DNA of 48,530 nucleotides. It comes from UBA5209 sp964625015 (GTDB taxonomy: Bacteria; Patescibacteriota; Dojkabacteria; SC72). The position numbers and the translations under genes are program-made. Under the pieces are notes generated by a model. The model was not told the origin of the DNA. It saw only the letters and a program-made list of their open reading frames with translations, and searched no databases. Location of the stretch: contig CAZUZI010000005.1 in NCBI GenBank assembly GCA_964625015.1, positions 1-48,530 of the forward strand, written 5' to 3'. Shown piece after piece: positions 16,926 through 25,200 of the stretch; positions within the stretch are counted from its first letter, which is position 1; every line of letters begins with the position of its first letter.

Positions 16926-18318
16926 CACCATCTCCAATCACGACACTAAAGGCATAAACTTCATGTTTTTCTTTAGGTTTATCTTGATATTTCTTTTCTA
17001 AAAATGAAATAGCAACTTTTTCGAATAAGGCAATCGATAAGAGATCTTCATCTGACTTAGCAAAACCTTGATACTTTTTCTTTAAATCTTCAAATTCAGG
17101 TTTTAGGTCATCTGCAGGACGGTGCGTGATGACTTTACCATCACCAACAATCTTTGCTAAAAGCATCGGATCAACCTCTGCAGGTGCTTTTCCGTATAAC
17201 CCGTGAAGATATTCTTTAACTTCTTTAGAAACCATTTTATAAGGATTTTGTGTGATGACATTCATCACAGCTTGTGTACCCACCATCTGAGATAGTGGTG
17301 TCACAAGTGGTGGATAGCCTAAGTCTTTTCTGACTTTAGGAATCTCTTCTAGAACTTTTTCGTAGTTATCCATTTGGTTTTGTTCTTTAAGTTGACTCAT
17401 CAGGTTTGATAGCATACCACCAGGAACTTGATATTCTAGGATATTGGGATTTGACGTTAAAGCTTTAGGATTAAGTATACCTTCTTTTAAGTAACGATCT
17501 TTAATGACAGTTAGTTTTTCAGCTGCTTTTTTAAGTAGATCGATATTTAAATGGGTATCATGTTGTGTATCTTTTAAGATATGATAGAAAGATTCAGTAG
17601 CAACCTGAGATGTACCACCTGATAGAGGTGATAAGGCAGTGTCGATGATATCGACACCTGCTTCAATAGCTTTCAGGTAGGTTGCTTCCATAATACCTGC
17701 TGTAGCATGTCCATGAAGGTTTATTGGTAATTTTGTGTTTTGTTTAAGTGCTTTAATCAGTTGATAAGCATCATCTGGTAGAAGAATACCTGACATATCT
17801 TTAATACATAGAGAATCGGCGCCCATCTTTTCAACTTCTTGAGCGAGTTTAACGTAATATGGAATCGTATGAACAGGTGATGTCGTATAAGATAATGCAA
17901 TTTGACAGTGTCCACCATATTTCTTGGTAGCATCCACTGCAGACTTTAGGTTTCTCACATCATTTAACGCATCAAAGATTCTAATGATATCAATACCATT
18001 CTCAATGGACTTCTCTACAAACTTCTCAACGATATCATCTGGATAGTGACGATAACCTAAAATGTTTTGTCCTCTAAAGAGCATTTGAAGTTTCGTGTTA
18101 GGGGCTAGTTTTTTTATTTCTCTTAATCTTTCCCAGGGATCTTCATCTAAAAACCTCAGACATGCATCAAATGTTGCACCACCCCAAACTTCAAGAGCAT
18201 GAAAACCTGCTTGATCAAGTTCAGGGATGATGGATAAGATGTCTTTGGTCGTCATACGTGTAGCTAGTAGGGATTGATGGCCATCACGTAGCGAAGTTTC
18301 AACAATTTTGACTGACAT
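16912..18318 (-). CDS. oadA: Oxaloacetate decarboxylase alpha-type carboxyltransferase subunit
   Basis: 468 aa. The start MSVKIVETSLRDGHQS carries the DxxQS metal/active-site signature of the pyruvate carboxylase/OadA carboxyltransferase. Other family segments are FRGQNILGYRHYPDD, CIKDMSGIL and INLHGHATAG. The C-terminal conserved carboxylase domain is present, but the biotinyl domain is absent and encoded separately. It moves CO2 from oxaloacetate to biotin, releasing pyruvate. I chose the ATG at 18318, preceded by GAGGAGAA; the longer frame from 18390 covers the promoter and operator. First gene of a five-gene operon. Confidence 0.9.
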   Translation of the reverse strand: MSVKIVETSLRDGHQSLLATRMTTKDILSIIPELDQAGFHALEVWGGATFDACLRFLDEDPWERLREIKKLAPNTKLQMLFRGQNILGYRHYPDDIVEKFVEKSIENGIDIIRIFDALNDVRNLKSAVDATKKYGGHCQIALSYTTSPVHTIPYYVKLAQEVEKMGADSLCIKDMSGILLPDDAYQLIKALKQNTKLPINLHGHATAGIMEATYLKAIEAGVDIIDTALSPLSGGTSQVATESFYHILKDTQHDTHLNIDLLKKAAEKLTVIKDRYLKEGILNPKALTSNPNILEYQVPGGMLSNLMSQLKEQNQMDNYEKVLEEIPKVRKDLGYPPLVTPLSQMVGTQAVMNVITQNPYKMVSKEVKEYLHGLYGKAPAEVDPMLLAKIVGDGKVITHRPADDLKPEFEDLKKKYQGFAKSDEDLLSIALFEKVAISFLEKKYQDKPKEKHEVYAFSVVIGDGDDDL

Positions 18319-18356
18319 ATGTGTTCTCCTCATCATGTTTTTATATAATAATAAAA

Positions 18357-18386
18357 TGCTATGAAAGTGCTTCCATAGCAATTTTA
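18357..18386 (-). promoter_or_regulatory. Promoter of the oadA operon with an overlapping cre-like operator
   Basis: On the minus strand an extended -10 (TGTTAAAAT, core at 18386-18381) is followed at once by a 24-base palindrome (18357-18380) with one mismatch pair. Inside it, TGAAAGTGCTTCCA (18362-18375) matches 13 bases of the 14-base CcpA cre pattern TGNAANCGNTNNCA, counting N as matching. A regulator bound there would cover the transcription start, which fits repression. Confidence 0.6.
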
Positions 18387-18442
18387 ACATAGTTAAGACA
18401 TTTTTGTAGGAATAAATGAAAATATGTGAACATAAAAATGGA

Positions 18443-20131
18443 TTACTCGTTTGATAAGTGTTTTAATAGGATTTTTGCTGCTTCCTGTGGTCCTTCACTT
18501 TCTAAACCTTTAACAGCAAGTTTTGTGAATATCTCACCGATTAAAACTCCTTGCTCTTCTAATAATTTGAAATATTTGTCAATTAGCACATCGCATTGTT
18601 TTTGTTTTTGAACAGGACCAAATGGATTTGCAAAATAAGATTGAACTAAACCTGTTTCACTAGTTGTACCTTTTGCAAAACGTTCACCTTTTTTAAATAC
18701 ATCAATAGCTTCACTTGTCGTTTTAAATATCTTGATTCCTTGTTGATTAACATCATAATTGTTTGCATAAAGTAAAATATCAATCTTGTGATTTGATGAT
18801 ACAAAATCATAAAGACTAACAGGAATAATTACCCTTGCATTTTTCTGATTTGGGTTTAAAAAGATGGCTCGATCTATCTCTTGATAAGCATAACCTGCTT
18901 CAAGATCATCAAGTCTTACAAATGCACCAATTTCTGTTCCTGTAGCAATTACTTTTTGATCAATTTGGAAAACTCCCATATCATCAAAAACAACTTTCAT
19001 ATCTTTGATGTATGTATTCCCAATAATTCGTAATGCTTCTAATGTTTCTGATTTACCTGCACCACTATCACCCATAATAACAATATTCTTGATCGAATCA
19101 TTTTTAAGTTTGATAGATACCATAGCACCATGAATCGGTAAATTCCCATGGTCAATCATGTAAAGATTATGAAGTGTGAGTATCATTTTCTTTAAATATC
19201 CGAAATAATCATTCTGATCATCTCTACTGACAAATCCTAAATATATATGTTCATCTTGATCATAGTAGTATTTACCATCATATTCATTTTCTTTTATGCC
19301 ATAAACATAGATTAAATCAGGTTTTCTATGTTCAATTTCATCATATTTAGCGAGTTCAAAGAGATTGGATAAACCAACACCATGATGTAGGAAATCTCTG
19401 TGGATATACACAAAAGCAAGTAGTTCTCCAATTTTAATTGGGAAAACCAAATAATGAAGTTTATTAATATGAACATGATCCAGAGGATTGACTTTGGACT
19501 CAGTAAAATAACCTTTTCTGGTATTACTCTTAGAATAGACAATAAAAGGAGGTCTTGTGATAATGCTAAAAACAAACCCCATATTTTGTAGCTTTTGATA
19601 CTTTTCTGCATTGGTATATTTATGTTGCATGTAAAGAAGATTAGCGCTTGTTCCTGCAGGAAGTTGACGATAAACAGAAAGTGTTGTTCCTAATAATTTT
19701 TGTGTAACCATTCGATAAAGCGATAACACTTTTTTGTTAAGTACATCAGATTGGATAAGTAAGTCATTCTTGCGATTATCTATATGTAAACTTTTATTAA
19801 CTTGCATCAAGCCAAATCGTTCAAGTTTTCTCCAATAATCATATAATTTTTCAGTGAAATGATAGATTTCAATAAATGTGCTTTTTGATTGAATACTGGT
19901 CATTGATAAGACGATATCTAGATCATAAACTAATAGCAGTTTATAGATATCTATAATCGTTGTAACATCATCAAAAAGTATAACACCTGATTGATTTTTT
20001 TTATACTGTGTGAAGAATTTTGAAACGACATCTTCGAAAATCTTACTTTTAATTAGTTTAAGTTCATTCACAAAAGAAGACGAATCAAAATTGATTAACG
20101 CATAATGATCAGTTAAATGGAATTTTTTCAT
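18443..20131 (-). CDS. Large PEP carboxykinase/HPr kinase-like P-loop protein of unknown function
   Basis: 562 aa from the ATG at 20131 (an ATG at 20149 has no ribosome site). The N-terminal 250 residues show no domain I know. Near residue 355 lies GDSGAGKSE, the P-loop form shared by HPr kinase and ATP-dependent PEP carboxykinase, followed by VFDDMGVF, an acidic-pair motif also typical of that superfamily. The C-terminal part (FAKGTTSETG, ANPFGPVQ, GVLIGEI) recalls PEPCK-like proteins of Clostridia, but not classic PckA. It lies upstream of and on the same strand as oadA, so an oxaloacetate/PEP role is tempting. Protein kinase activity is an alternative. Confidence 0.6.
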   Translation of the reverse strand: MKKFHLTDHYALINFDSSSFVNELKLIKSKIFEDVVSKFFTQYKKNQSGVILFDDVTTIIDIYKLLLVYDLDIVLSMTSIQSKSTFIEIYHFTEKLYDYWRKLERFGLMQVNKSLHIDNRKNDLLIQSDVLNKKVLSLYRMVTQKLLGTTLSVYRQLPAGTSANLLYMQHKYTNAEKYQKLQNMGFVFSIITRPPFIVYSKSNTRKGYFTESKVNPLDHVHINKLHYLVFPIKIGELLAFVYIHRDFLHHGVGLSNLFELAKYDEIEHRKPDLIYVYGIKENEYDGKYYYDQDEHIYLGFVSRDDQNDYFGYLKKMILTLHNLYMIDHGNLPIHGAMVSIKLKNDSIKNIVIMGDSGAGKSETLEALRIIGNTYIKDMKVVFDDMGVFQIDQKVIATGTEIGAFVRLDDLEAGYAYQEIDRAIFLNPNQKNARVIIPVSLYDFVSSNHKIDILLYANNYDVNQQGIKIFKTTSEAIDVFKKGERFAKGTTSETGLVQSYFANPFGPVQKQKQCDVLIDKYFKLLEEQGVLIGEIFTKLAVKGLESEGPQEAAKILLKHLSNE

Positions 20132-20604
20132 AGTTAGCTCTAATATCATATATCATATCGTATCATAGAAATATAAGTCTATTGATGTAAAATTTCGATA
20201 TTAATAGATTTTTTTACAAAATGAAGATACTTAGATCCATAGCAATTTTGTTATAGTTAATTGGATATGGAAGAATCAAGTTAAATAAATGTATACGTGG
20301 ATGTGTCAAATCGAACTTCATGTCATTTTATCATGATATGAATAAAGCGTTTAATCAATGGATATTTGTGATATTTTGAAGTGAATTATGATTCAGTGAA
20401 ACATGATTCACTTTTATTTATAAACGTATTATCTCATGAAAAGACGAGTTTGTACCACCATCTTTAAGTGTAAGAGAATATTAAATGATTTAAAATATGG
20501 TTTATCAGAAATGAAAGTCTGTGTAAATGGTATATTTTGAAGTATACTATAAATAAATATAACTATAGAGATTGCAAAAATCATTAAAAATGAGGTGTAT
20601 GACC
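20132..20604. other. Intergenic region between divergent genes
   Basis: About 470 AT-rich bases with no convincing gene. It should hold the promoters of the minus-strand P-loop protein and the plus-strand SEC-C gene; TATACT at 20543-20548 is a -10 candidate for the latter, but no good -35 is visible. The only strong structure is the hairpin at 20381-20415. Confidence 0.6.
20381..20415 (+). terminator. Isolated terminator-like hairpin
   Basis: A 15-base stem (20381-20395 with 20397-20411, 13 pairs plus two mismatches, minimal loop) is followed by TTTTATTT. It looks like a plus-strand terminator, but no plus-strand gene lies upstream, so it may be the remnant of a lost gene or may end a small RNA. 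Confidence 0.45.
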
Positions 20605-22206
20605 ATGTATGACGAGTATGAGTTTATCAATCGATATCCAAAAGAAGATGTCTATACGCTTTATTCACACATGATTGATGATGTGAAAGAGTATGAAAAG
20701 ATCACTAGAAAACAGATGCTTTCGTCCATTTATGATGCATTGATAGAAGATTCCAGTCGATTTGACGGGTATGTGAGTGCTGATGCCCTGCGCTATTTAA
20801 TTGAGGTTTCTCAAGGTAAGAGAAGAATCACATTTGATAGTGTTCCTGAATACAAACTGATACAAGAACTACAAGACGCTTTCTTGTTGTCATTTCATGG
20901 CATGCCTGATGGGTTCAGAGTACCTAAAAAAATTCAACATATTTTCAAAGTTTTGGAGATTACAAGTAGACATCAAGAATTAGATGCGATTTACACCTTC
21001 CTAAAAGGTGTTATCCTTGTTAAAGGGCACGTTGCAATGGATGAACTTGAGACGATTTTTCAATCATGCAAGCCATCACATATCAGCTTATCATTACATG
21101 ATGCGATGATGAATCTGCCTCGTATCTTCTTAAAAATTAATGAACCTACTTATCAGTTTGAAGATGCGTTTGAACATCCGGGATTCTATCGTTCACTCGT
21201 TTATGATGATTATTTACCAATCTATAAGCACACTTGGGAGACATATATGTCAGTAGGCCAGTATGGATTAAATCTTTACAATCCTATATTAAATGAATTT
21301 TATGACAAACTATGTCAACATAAAGATGAAATCATGAGAGAAATTTTTGTAGAAGAATTTGTTGTTATGACACAGCTTAACGAAGAGTTCAACATGCGTT
21401 ACATTTTGGAGACATTCTTGGAAATTGAACCTGACATGGATAAAGCCTTGAAACTTTATAATGAGATTGTTGTTGAAATTCCAAGATGGCAGTTCAAAGG
21501 TGATCCGATATCATTGGTCGATCGAACTCAGATTCAGAAAAGACAAGAAGAGATTAAGAAAGAAAACGATGAGTACCTTGGCGAACTTTGCCCCTGTGGA
21601 AGTGGATTATCATTAATTGAGTGCTGTGAAAATGATGATATCTTGATGAGTCGCCAAGCTATTTTGGATGAAAAGCAGATGTACGTCTTTTATGGTTTAT
21701 ACTATATGTTATTGCATCGAACCAATGAAAAGTATAGGGTATTCCCACACATAGGCAATGCAGATAAATTCTTTGAACGATTGACTCAACCTAATTTTGT
21801 AAAACTAGCAGAGAAATTTTTTAATTCACCAGATATCATCACAGAATATATCAAACAATACAAACGTGAATTGACTAGCACGCATTTAGAGATTTTAACT
21901 GGTTTTCAACATACATTAAAAAAGACATTTATCGCCTTACGTTATGAGAATCAAAAACTTGTTTTACTAGATGAAGAGGAAAAGAAGATCTATATGGTGT
22001 CAGGTATTGTCTCTGCTATCGCATTAAATATTCCATTCTTTATTCTCCCTCAGTTTGTTGAAACACGATTAATTCCATTAAATAACGTCATAACTTATGA
22101 TGTTTTTATCAATCAGATACCGGTCGCCATAGGACCTAATATTAGAAAAGAATTAAAAAAAGTAGAAAAACAATCCAAAATCATAAAAAATATTCATGAT
22201 ATGTGA
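20605..22206 (+). CDS. SEC-C motif-containing protein of unknown function
   Basis: 533 aa from the ATG at 20605; GAGGTG (20592-20597) is seven bases before it. A TTG at 20572 and an ATG at 20599 are in frame but poorly placed. The centre carries CPCGSGLSLIECC (about 329-341), the SEC-C zinc-binding motif known from the SecA C-terminus. The rest is predicted helical and acidic and matches nothing I know. Such proteins are often seen near mobile or defence genes. It stands alone, with long gaps on both sides, at the left border of the recombinase island. Confidence 0.7.
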   Translation: MYDEYEFINRYPKEDVYTLYSHMIDDVKEYEKITRKQMLSSIYDALIEDSSRFDGYVSADALRYLIEVSQGKRRITFDSVPEYKLIQELQDAFLLSFHGMPDGFRVPKKIQHIFKVLEITSRHQELDAIYTFLKGVILVKGHVAMDELETIFQSCKPSHISLSLHDAMMNLPRIFLKINEPTYQFEDAFEHPGFYRSLVYDDYLPIYKHTWETYMSVGQYGLNLYNPILNEFYDKLCQHKDEIMREIFVEEFVVMTQLNEEFNMRYILETFLEIEPDMDKALKLYNEIVVEIPRWQFKGDPISLVDRTQIQKRQEEIKKENDEYLGELCPCGSGLSLIECCENDDILMSRQAILDEKQMYVFYGLYYMLLHRTNEKYRVFPHIGNADKFFERLTQPNFVKLAEKFFNSPDIITEYIKQYKRELTSTHLEILTGFQHTLKKTFIALRYENQKLVLLDEEEKKIYMVSGIVSAIALNIPFFILPQFVETRLIPLNNVITYDVFINQIPVAIGPNIRKELKKVEKQSKIIKNIHDM

Positions 22207-22329
22207 AAAATGATCTAATAGATGTTACTACTTATAATATTTTTAAGGAAAAATCGTTTCACTCGAGTGCACTTCAAAAGCCATCCATGATGAAAGATCA
22301 TCTTAACCCATAAAGACCGCTATAAAAAG

Positions 22330-22367
22330 ACATTTTCAAACTGTCAATTTAATACATTTTCAAACCG
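22330..22367. repeat. Tandem ACATTTTCAAAC(T/C)G repeats, possible IS21-type end remnant
   Basis: ACATTTTCAAACTG (22330-22343) and ACATTTTCAAACCG (22354-22367) differ at one base and are 24 bases apart. TGTCAA (22342-22347) and TTGACA (22371-22376) flank the second copy as inverted hexamers. Several short repeats of this style form the ends of IS21-family elements. No transposase gene is near. Confidence 0.35.
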
Positions 22368-22423
22368 CTATTGACAATACATCATCACGTCACTAGAAAG
22401 ATACTCACCCCTTATGATGTAGA

Positions 22424-22520
22424 TAGACTGTTTGTGACTATGTAGTTATAATGACCTTATAGTGAGTGAAAATCTAACTAAAGCCAATGATGCAAAAGAC
22501 ATACGAATTATGTCTTTTTT
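22424..22520 (+). ncRNA. Candidate small RNA: promoter and terminator with no gene between
   Basis: TAGACT (22424-22429), 17 bases and TATAAT (22447-22452) form a promoter. About 40 bases later a 10-bp hairpin (22494-22503 with 22509-22518, loop CGAAT) runs into T6. The predicted transcript is about 60 nt and has no open frame of note. Confidence 0.35.
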
Positions 22521-22802
22521 ATATTTTTAACAAAATACATGAATTCAAACTTTAAGAATCAATGATAACTCACTTAACACCTATATAAAGGCATTATTAC
22601 TACCTCAATAACTATCAAAGCAAGCTACCTTAGTTCCATATATTTATTCCATAGGAGACAGGAAATGAACAAATATTTAATGAGTCAAACGACATACATA
22701 CTTTATAAAAATACATGAATATAAAAATCACGTTTTCTGATAAAAATATGAACTTTACATTTGTGACAAATATTCTCTCTATATAAGAAATAATGTCACA
22801 TA

Positions 22803-22847
22803 CGAAATGAAATTAGAATATAGAAAACATGTTTTAATTTCATTTGC
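22803..22847. repeat. Inverted repeat with 11-bp perfect arms
   Basis: AAATGAAATTA (22805-22815) and TAATTTCATTT (22835-22845) are perfectly inverted with a 19-base spacer, extendable outward by CG after one bulge. No T run follows on either strand, so it is not a simple terminator. It lies about 150 bases before the recombinase fragment and could be a recombinase site. Confidence 0.45.
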
Positions 22848-22994
22848 GATGCACATTTGAAATTAAAAGACACTGTTAAGAATTTCTAGTGATACTTTTG
22901 TGGTGATTTCATTAACTTGATAGCATCGTTTTTTGAAGTAAAAAAATTCTTTGATAACTATGATAAGATAGATAGCTTAATGATTGGAGACTAA

Positions 22995-23288
22995 ATGGAA
23001 AACCATCCACTAGAACAACTTATCACTAAATATCTTACTGAAAAAGATATTACAAAAGGATCTTATGGTTTATATGACACCAACTTAAAACAATATCTTT
23101 CATCCTTAGAAAAACAGGACATCACTTATGCGGCTACACAAGATGTCAGTGAATATATTGTTACGAAAAAATCTAAAAGGTATTCAGATAAGTGGATTTA
23201 TCACCAAATCAGTGCGATCAAAGGGCTATACCGTGATCAAATCCAAAATGATGAGAACGTTCTAATATATAGATTTTTAATGATATAA
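22995..23288 (+). pseudogene. N-terminal fragment of a tyrosine recombinase
   Basis: 97 codons. Residues 1-80 match the N-terminal core-binding (SAM-like) domain of the intact recombinase at 29094 (HPLEQLI, EKDITKGSY, WIYHQISAIKGLYR). After LYR the similarity stops and the frame ends in unrelated sequence; no catalytic domain is present. TTGGAG lies before the ATG, and the leader resembles a diverged version of the leaders at 24646 and 29039 without the hairpin. It is the oldest-looking of three copies and precedes the RelB-Fic cargo. Confidence 0.85.
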
Positions 23289-23433
23289 AAACAATAAAAT
23301 CAATTCAATACTTTATCCACCTCAAGAAAAACATACTTAACGGTTCAGGTGAAGTAATATAAGGGAAATAAAAAAACAGTCATTGCTGTTTTCAAGTGAA
23401 TCATAGAACACGTTTTGAACCATCACAAATCTA

Positions 23434-23462
23434 TTGTAAAAGTAACACATATGTGTTACAAT
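23434..23462 (+). promoter_or_regulatory. Toxin-antitoxin promoter with a perfect 18-base operator
   Basis: TTGTAA (23434-23439), 17 bases and TACAAT (23457-23462) form the promoter. Between and overlapping -10 lies GTAACACATATGTGTTAC (23442-23459), a perfect 18-base palindrome. A ribbon-helix-helix dimer of the antitoxin encoded 20 bases downstream is the likely ligand, giving autorepression. Confidence 0.8.
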
Positions 23463-23480
23463 ATAGATGAGGTGATTGTC

Positions 23481-23810
23481 ATGAAAAAAGATGCCTACAT
23501 CAATGTTCGTGTGGACGAGAAAACAAAAAGTGATGTAGATGAAATTCTCATTGATTTGGGAATCAATATGTCAACTGCAATTGATATCTACTTGAATCAA
23601 ATCTTGTTACATCAAGGTTTGCCTTTTGAAGTGAAAAAGCCTAAAAAAGAAAAGGTTGACAAAGTTCAAGAGTTAGCAGAAGCAATCAACTTAACGGGTG
23701 GTAAGACATACCCTAAAAAGTTTAATAAGATTATCTCTCTTTACGCTAAAGGAGATATTGATTATGATGTTGCATTGTATGCAATAAAGAAGGAGTTCAT
23801 CAATGTCTGA
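23481..23810 (+). CDS. RelB/DinJ-type antitoxin with a C-terminal extension
   Basis: 109 aa from the ATG at 23481 (GAGGTG six bases upstream). A longer in-frame ATG at 23415 lies upstream of the promoter and can be excluded. The N-terminus (DAYINVRVDEKTKSDVDEIL, then LGINMSTAIDIYLNQIL) is the ribbon-helix-helix of RelB/DinJ antitoxins. Residues about 85-108 (FNKIISLYAKGDIDYDVALYAIK, shown only in outline: YxxGxIDxxxA) recall the tail of VbhA-type Fic antitoxins. I see no (S/T)xxxE(G/N) Fic-inhibition motif. The gene overlaps fic by 8 bases, as is usual for antitoxin-toxin pairs. Confidence 0.8.
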   Translation: MKKDAYINVRVDEKTKSDVDEILIDLGINMSTAIDIYLNQILLHQGLPFEVKKPKKEKVDKVQELAEAINLTGGKTYPKKFNKIISLYAKGDIDYDVALYAIKKEFINV

Positions 23811-24513
23811 TCCATATTTATACGAAAGCAGTCGTGTGTTAAGAAATACATTGGACATAAAAGATGCGGATACTTTGGATGCTTATGAAAACACAGTTGT
23901 TAACCTTGCACTGCTTAAACTGTTTAAAGAGGATTACATTATTTCTCACACGAATCAGTTATTTGACATACACAAACGCCTTTTTAGTGATGTATACGAA
24001 TGGGCAGGGGTGCCTCGAACCATAAACATTGAAAAACCTGAAGTCGTATTAGATGGGATGAGTGTTAAATATAACGATAAATCAACAATAATGCAAGCCA
24101 TTGATGCTATCCACCGTCATTATTATAACAAACCTTGGAAGACCATGAGTGAACATTCACTTATTTACGAAATGGTAAGATATATTGCGGCACTTTGGAA
24201 GATACACCCGTTTAGAGAAGGAAATACGAGAACATTATCAACCTATATGTATTTCTTTCTAAAAAAATATGGCTTTTCATTGGATGAAAAACTTCTTAAA
24301 ACATATGCAGCATTTTTTAGAAATGCACTCGTCATGGCAAGTCTAGACGAATATAGTGAATTTCAATATCTAGAAAATATATTGAGTGACGCAATCATTT
24401 ATAAGATTGGTCATAGAACAATAAAGAAAGAATCAACTCATAAGTATGAAAAAATTAAAGATGTGGAAATGAAAAATTATAAATACAACTATCACCAACA
24501 CAAAAAAGAGTAA
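23803..24513 (+). CDS. Fic-family enzyme, presumed toxin
   Basis: 236 aa. The Fic motif is HPFREGNTRT starting at His135. Compared with HxFx(D/E)GNGR, the catalytic His, the Glu and the final Arg are kept, while GNG reads GNT, a common Firmicute variant. A beta-hairpin target-docking region precedes it (WAGVPRTINIEKPE). Fic proteins usually transfer AMP from ATP to a hydroxyl of a target protein. No inhibitory (S/T)xxxE(G/N) helix is visible in this protein, so control must come from its partner. AAGGAG lies seven bases upstream of the ATG, inside the antitoxin gene. The C-terminal tail is Lys/Tyr-rich. Confidence 0.88.
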   Translation: MSDPYLYESSRVLRNTLDIKDADTLDAYENTVVNLALLKLFKEDYIISHTNQLFDIHKRLFSDVYEWAGVPRTINIEKPEVVLDGMSVKYNDKSTIMQAIDAIHRHYYNKPWKTMSEHSLIYEMVRYIAALWKIHPFREGNTRTLSTYMYFFLKKYGFSLDEKLLKTYAAFFRNALVMASLDEYSEFQYLENILSDAIIYKIGHRTIKKESTHKYEKIKDVEMKNYKYNYHQHKKE

Positions 24514-24626
24514 TTTATCAATCAAAAAAAGAGATAACGGGTAGTGTCAAGAAGTTTGTGTGAATGAATTAAATGAATATCATTAACTAAAAGTTTGTGA
24601 TTGTATTGTCGATCAAATATTAAATA

Positions 24627-25200
24627 AATCATTGATAAAAAAAGTAAAAAGTTCTCAGAAACACTAAGATAAATTAGAGAACTTTTTTTATCAGAGAAAA
24701 CATGAACAATCATCCACTTGAACAACTAATCACTGAATATCTTGCTGAAAAGATATTACAAAAGGATCTTATGATTTGTATATCACAGTACTAAAACAAT
24801 ATCTTTCATACTTAAAAGAACATGATATCACTTATGCGACTAAACAAGATGTCATCAATTATATTGATGTAAAAACATCTCAATGATACTCTAATAGATG
24901 GATATATCACCAAATCAGTGCGATCAAAGGACTATACCATTATTTATCTTTGAACCAAAAACGTCTTGATCTTCCACCTGAATATGAAATTAATATGACG
25001 TTATCCATTAAAAATGTCAAAATTCACCAACAATCACCTAGAAAAGTGCTCACCACTGAACAAGCTAAACAACTGATCCTAAAAACGAAAGAAAATCGTA
25101 AAGCCATCTGGCAATACCGTGATCACGCAATCATTTACTTGATGCTGACAACAGGATTAAGAGGTATTGAAGTCAGACGTGCCATGAGAAAGGATTTAAG
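24627..25200 (+). repeat. Direct repeat, damaged copy (recombinase leader and 5' part)
   Basis: This stretch is closely similar to 29019-29592, including about 75 bases of noncoding leader with a terminator hairpin and about 500 bases of the recombinase gene. The two copies lie 4.4 kb apart and flank the HigBA/sce7725/sce7726 module. Homology starts near AATCATTGAT and stops at the deletion near 25200. Confidence 0.85.
24646..24689 (+). terminator. Intrinsic terminator hairpin in the recombinase leader, copy 2
   Basis: AAAAAGTTCTC (24646-24656) pairs with GAGAACTTTTT (24677-24687) across a 20-base loop, and the T run goes to 24689. The start codon of the broken recombinase is only 12 bases further on. 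The stem is identical to the copy at 29039, while the loop sequence differs. Confidence 0.75.

Larger units (their letters stand above)
22207..22994. other. 788-base intergenic region at the left edge of the island
   Basis: No gene is evident. It holds, from left to right, a pair of IS-like direct repeats (22330-22367), a short promoter-terminator unit (22424-22520), an AT-rich stretch, a long-arm inverted repeat (22803-22847) and the presumed leader of the recombinase fragment. The mix looks like decayed mobile DNA. Confidence 0.55.

Noticed and set aside
24522..24725. 67-codon minus-strand frame
   Set aside because: It runs through the conserved leader hairpin and the start of the broken recombinase and has no ribosome site; it is a chance frame.
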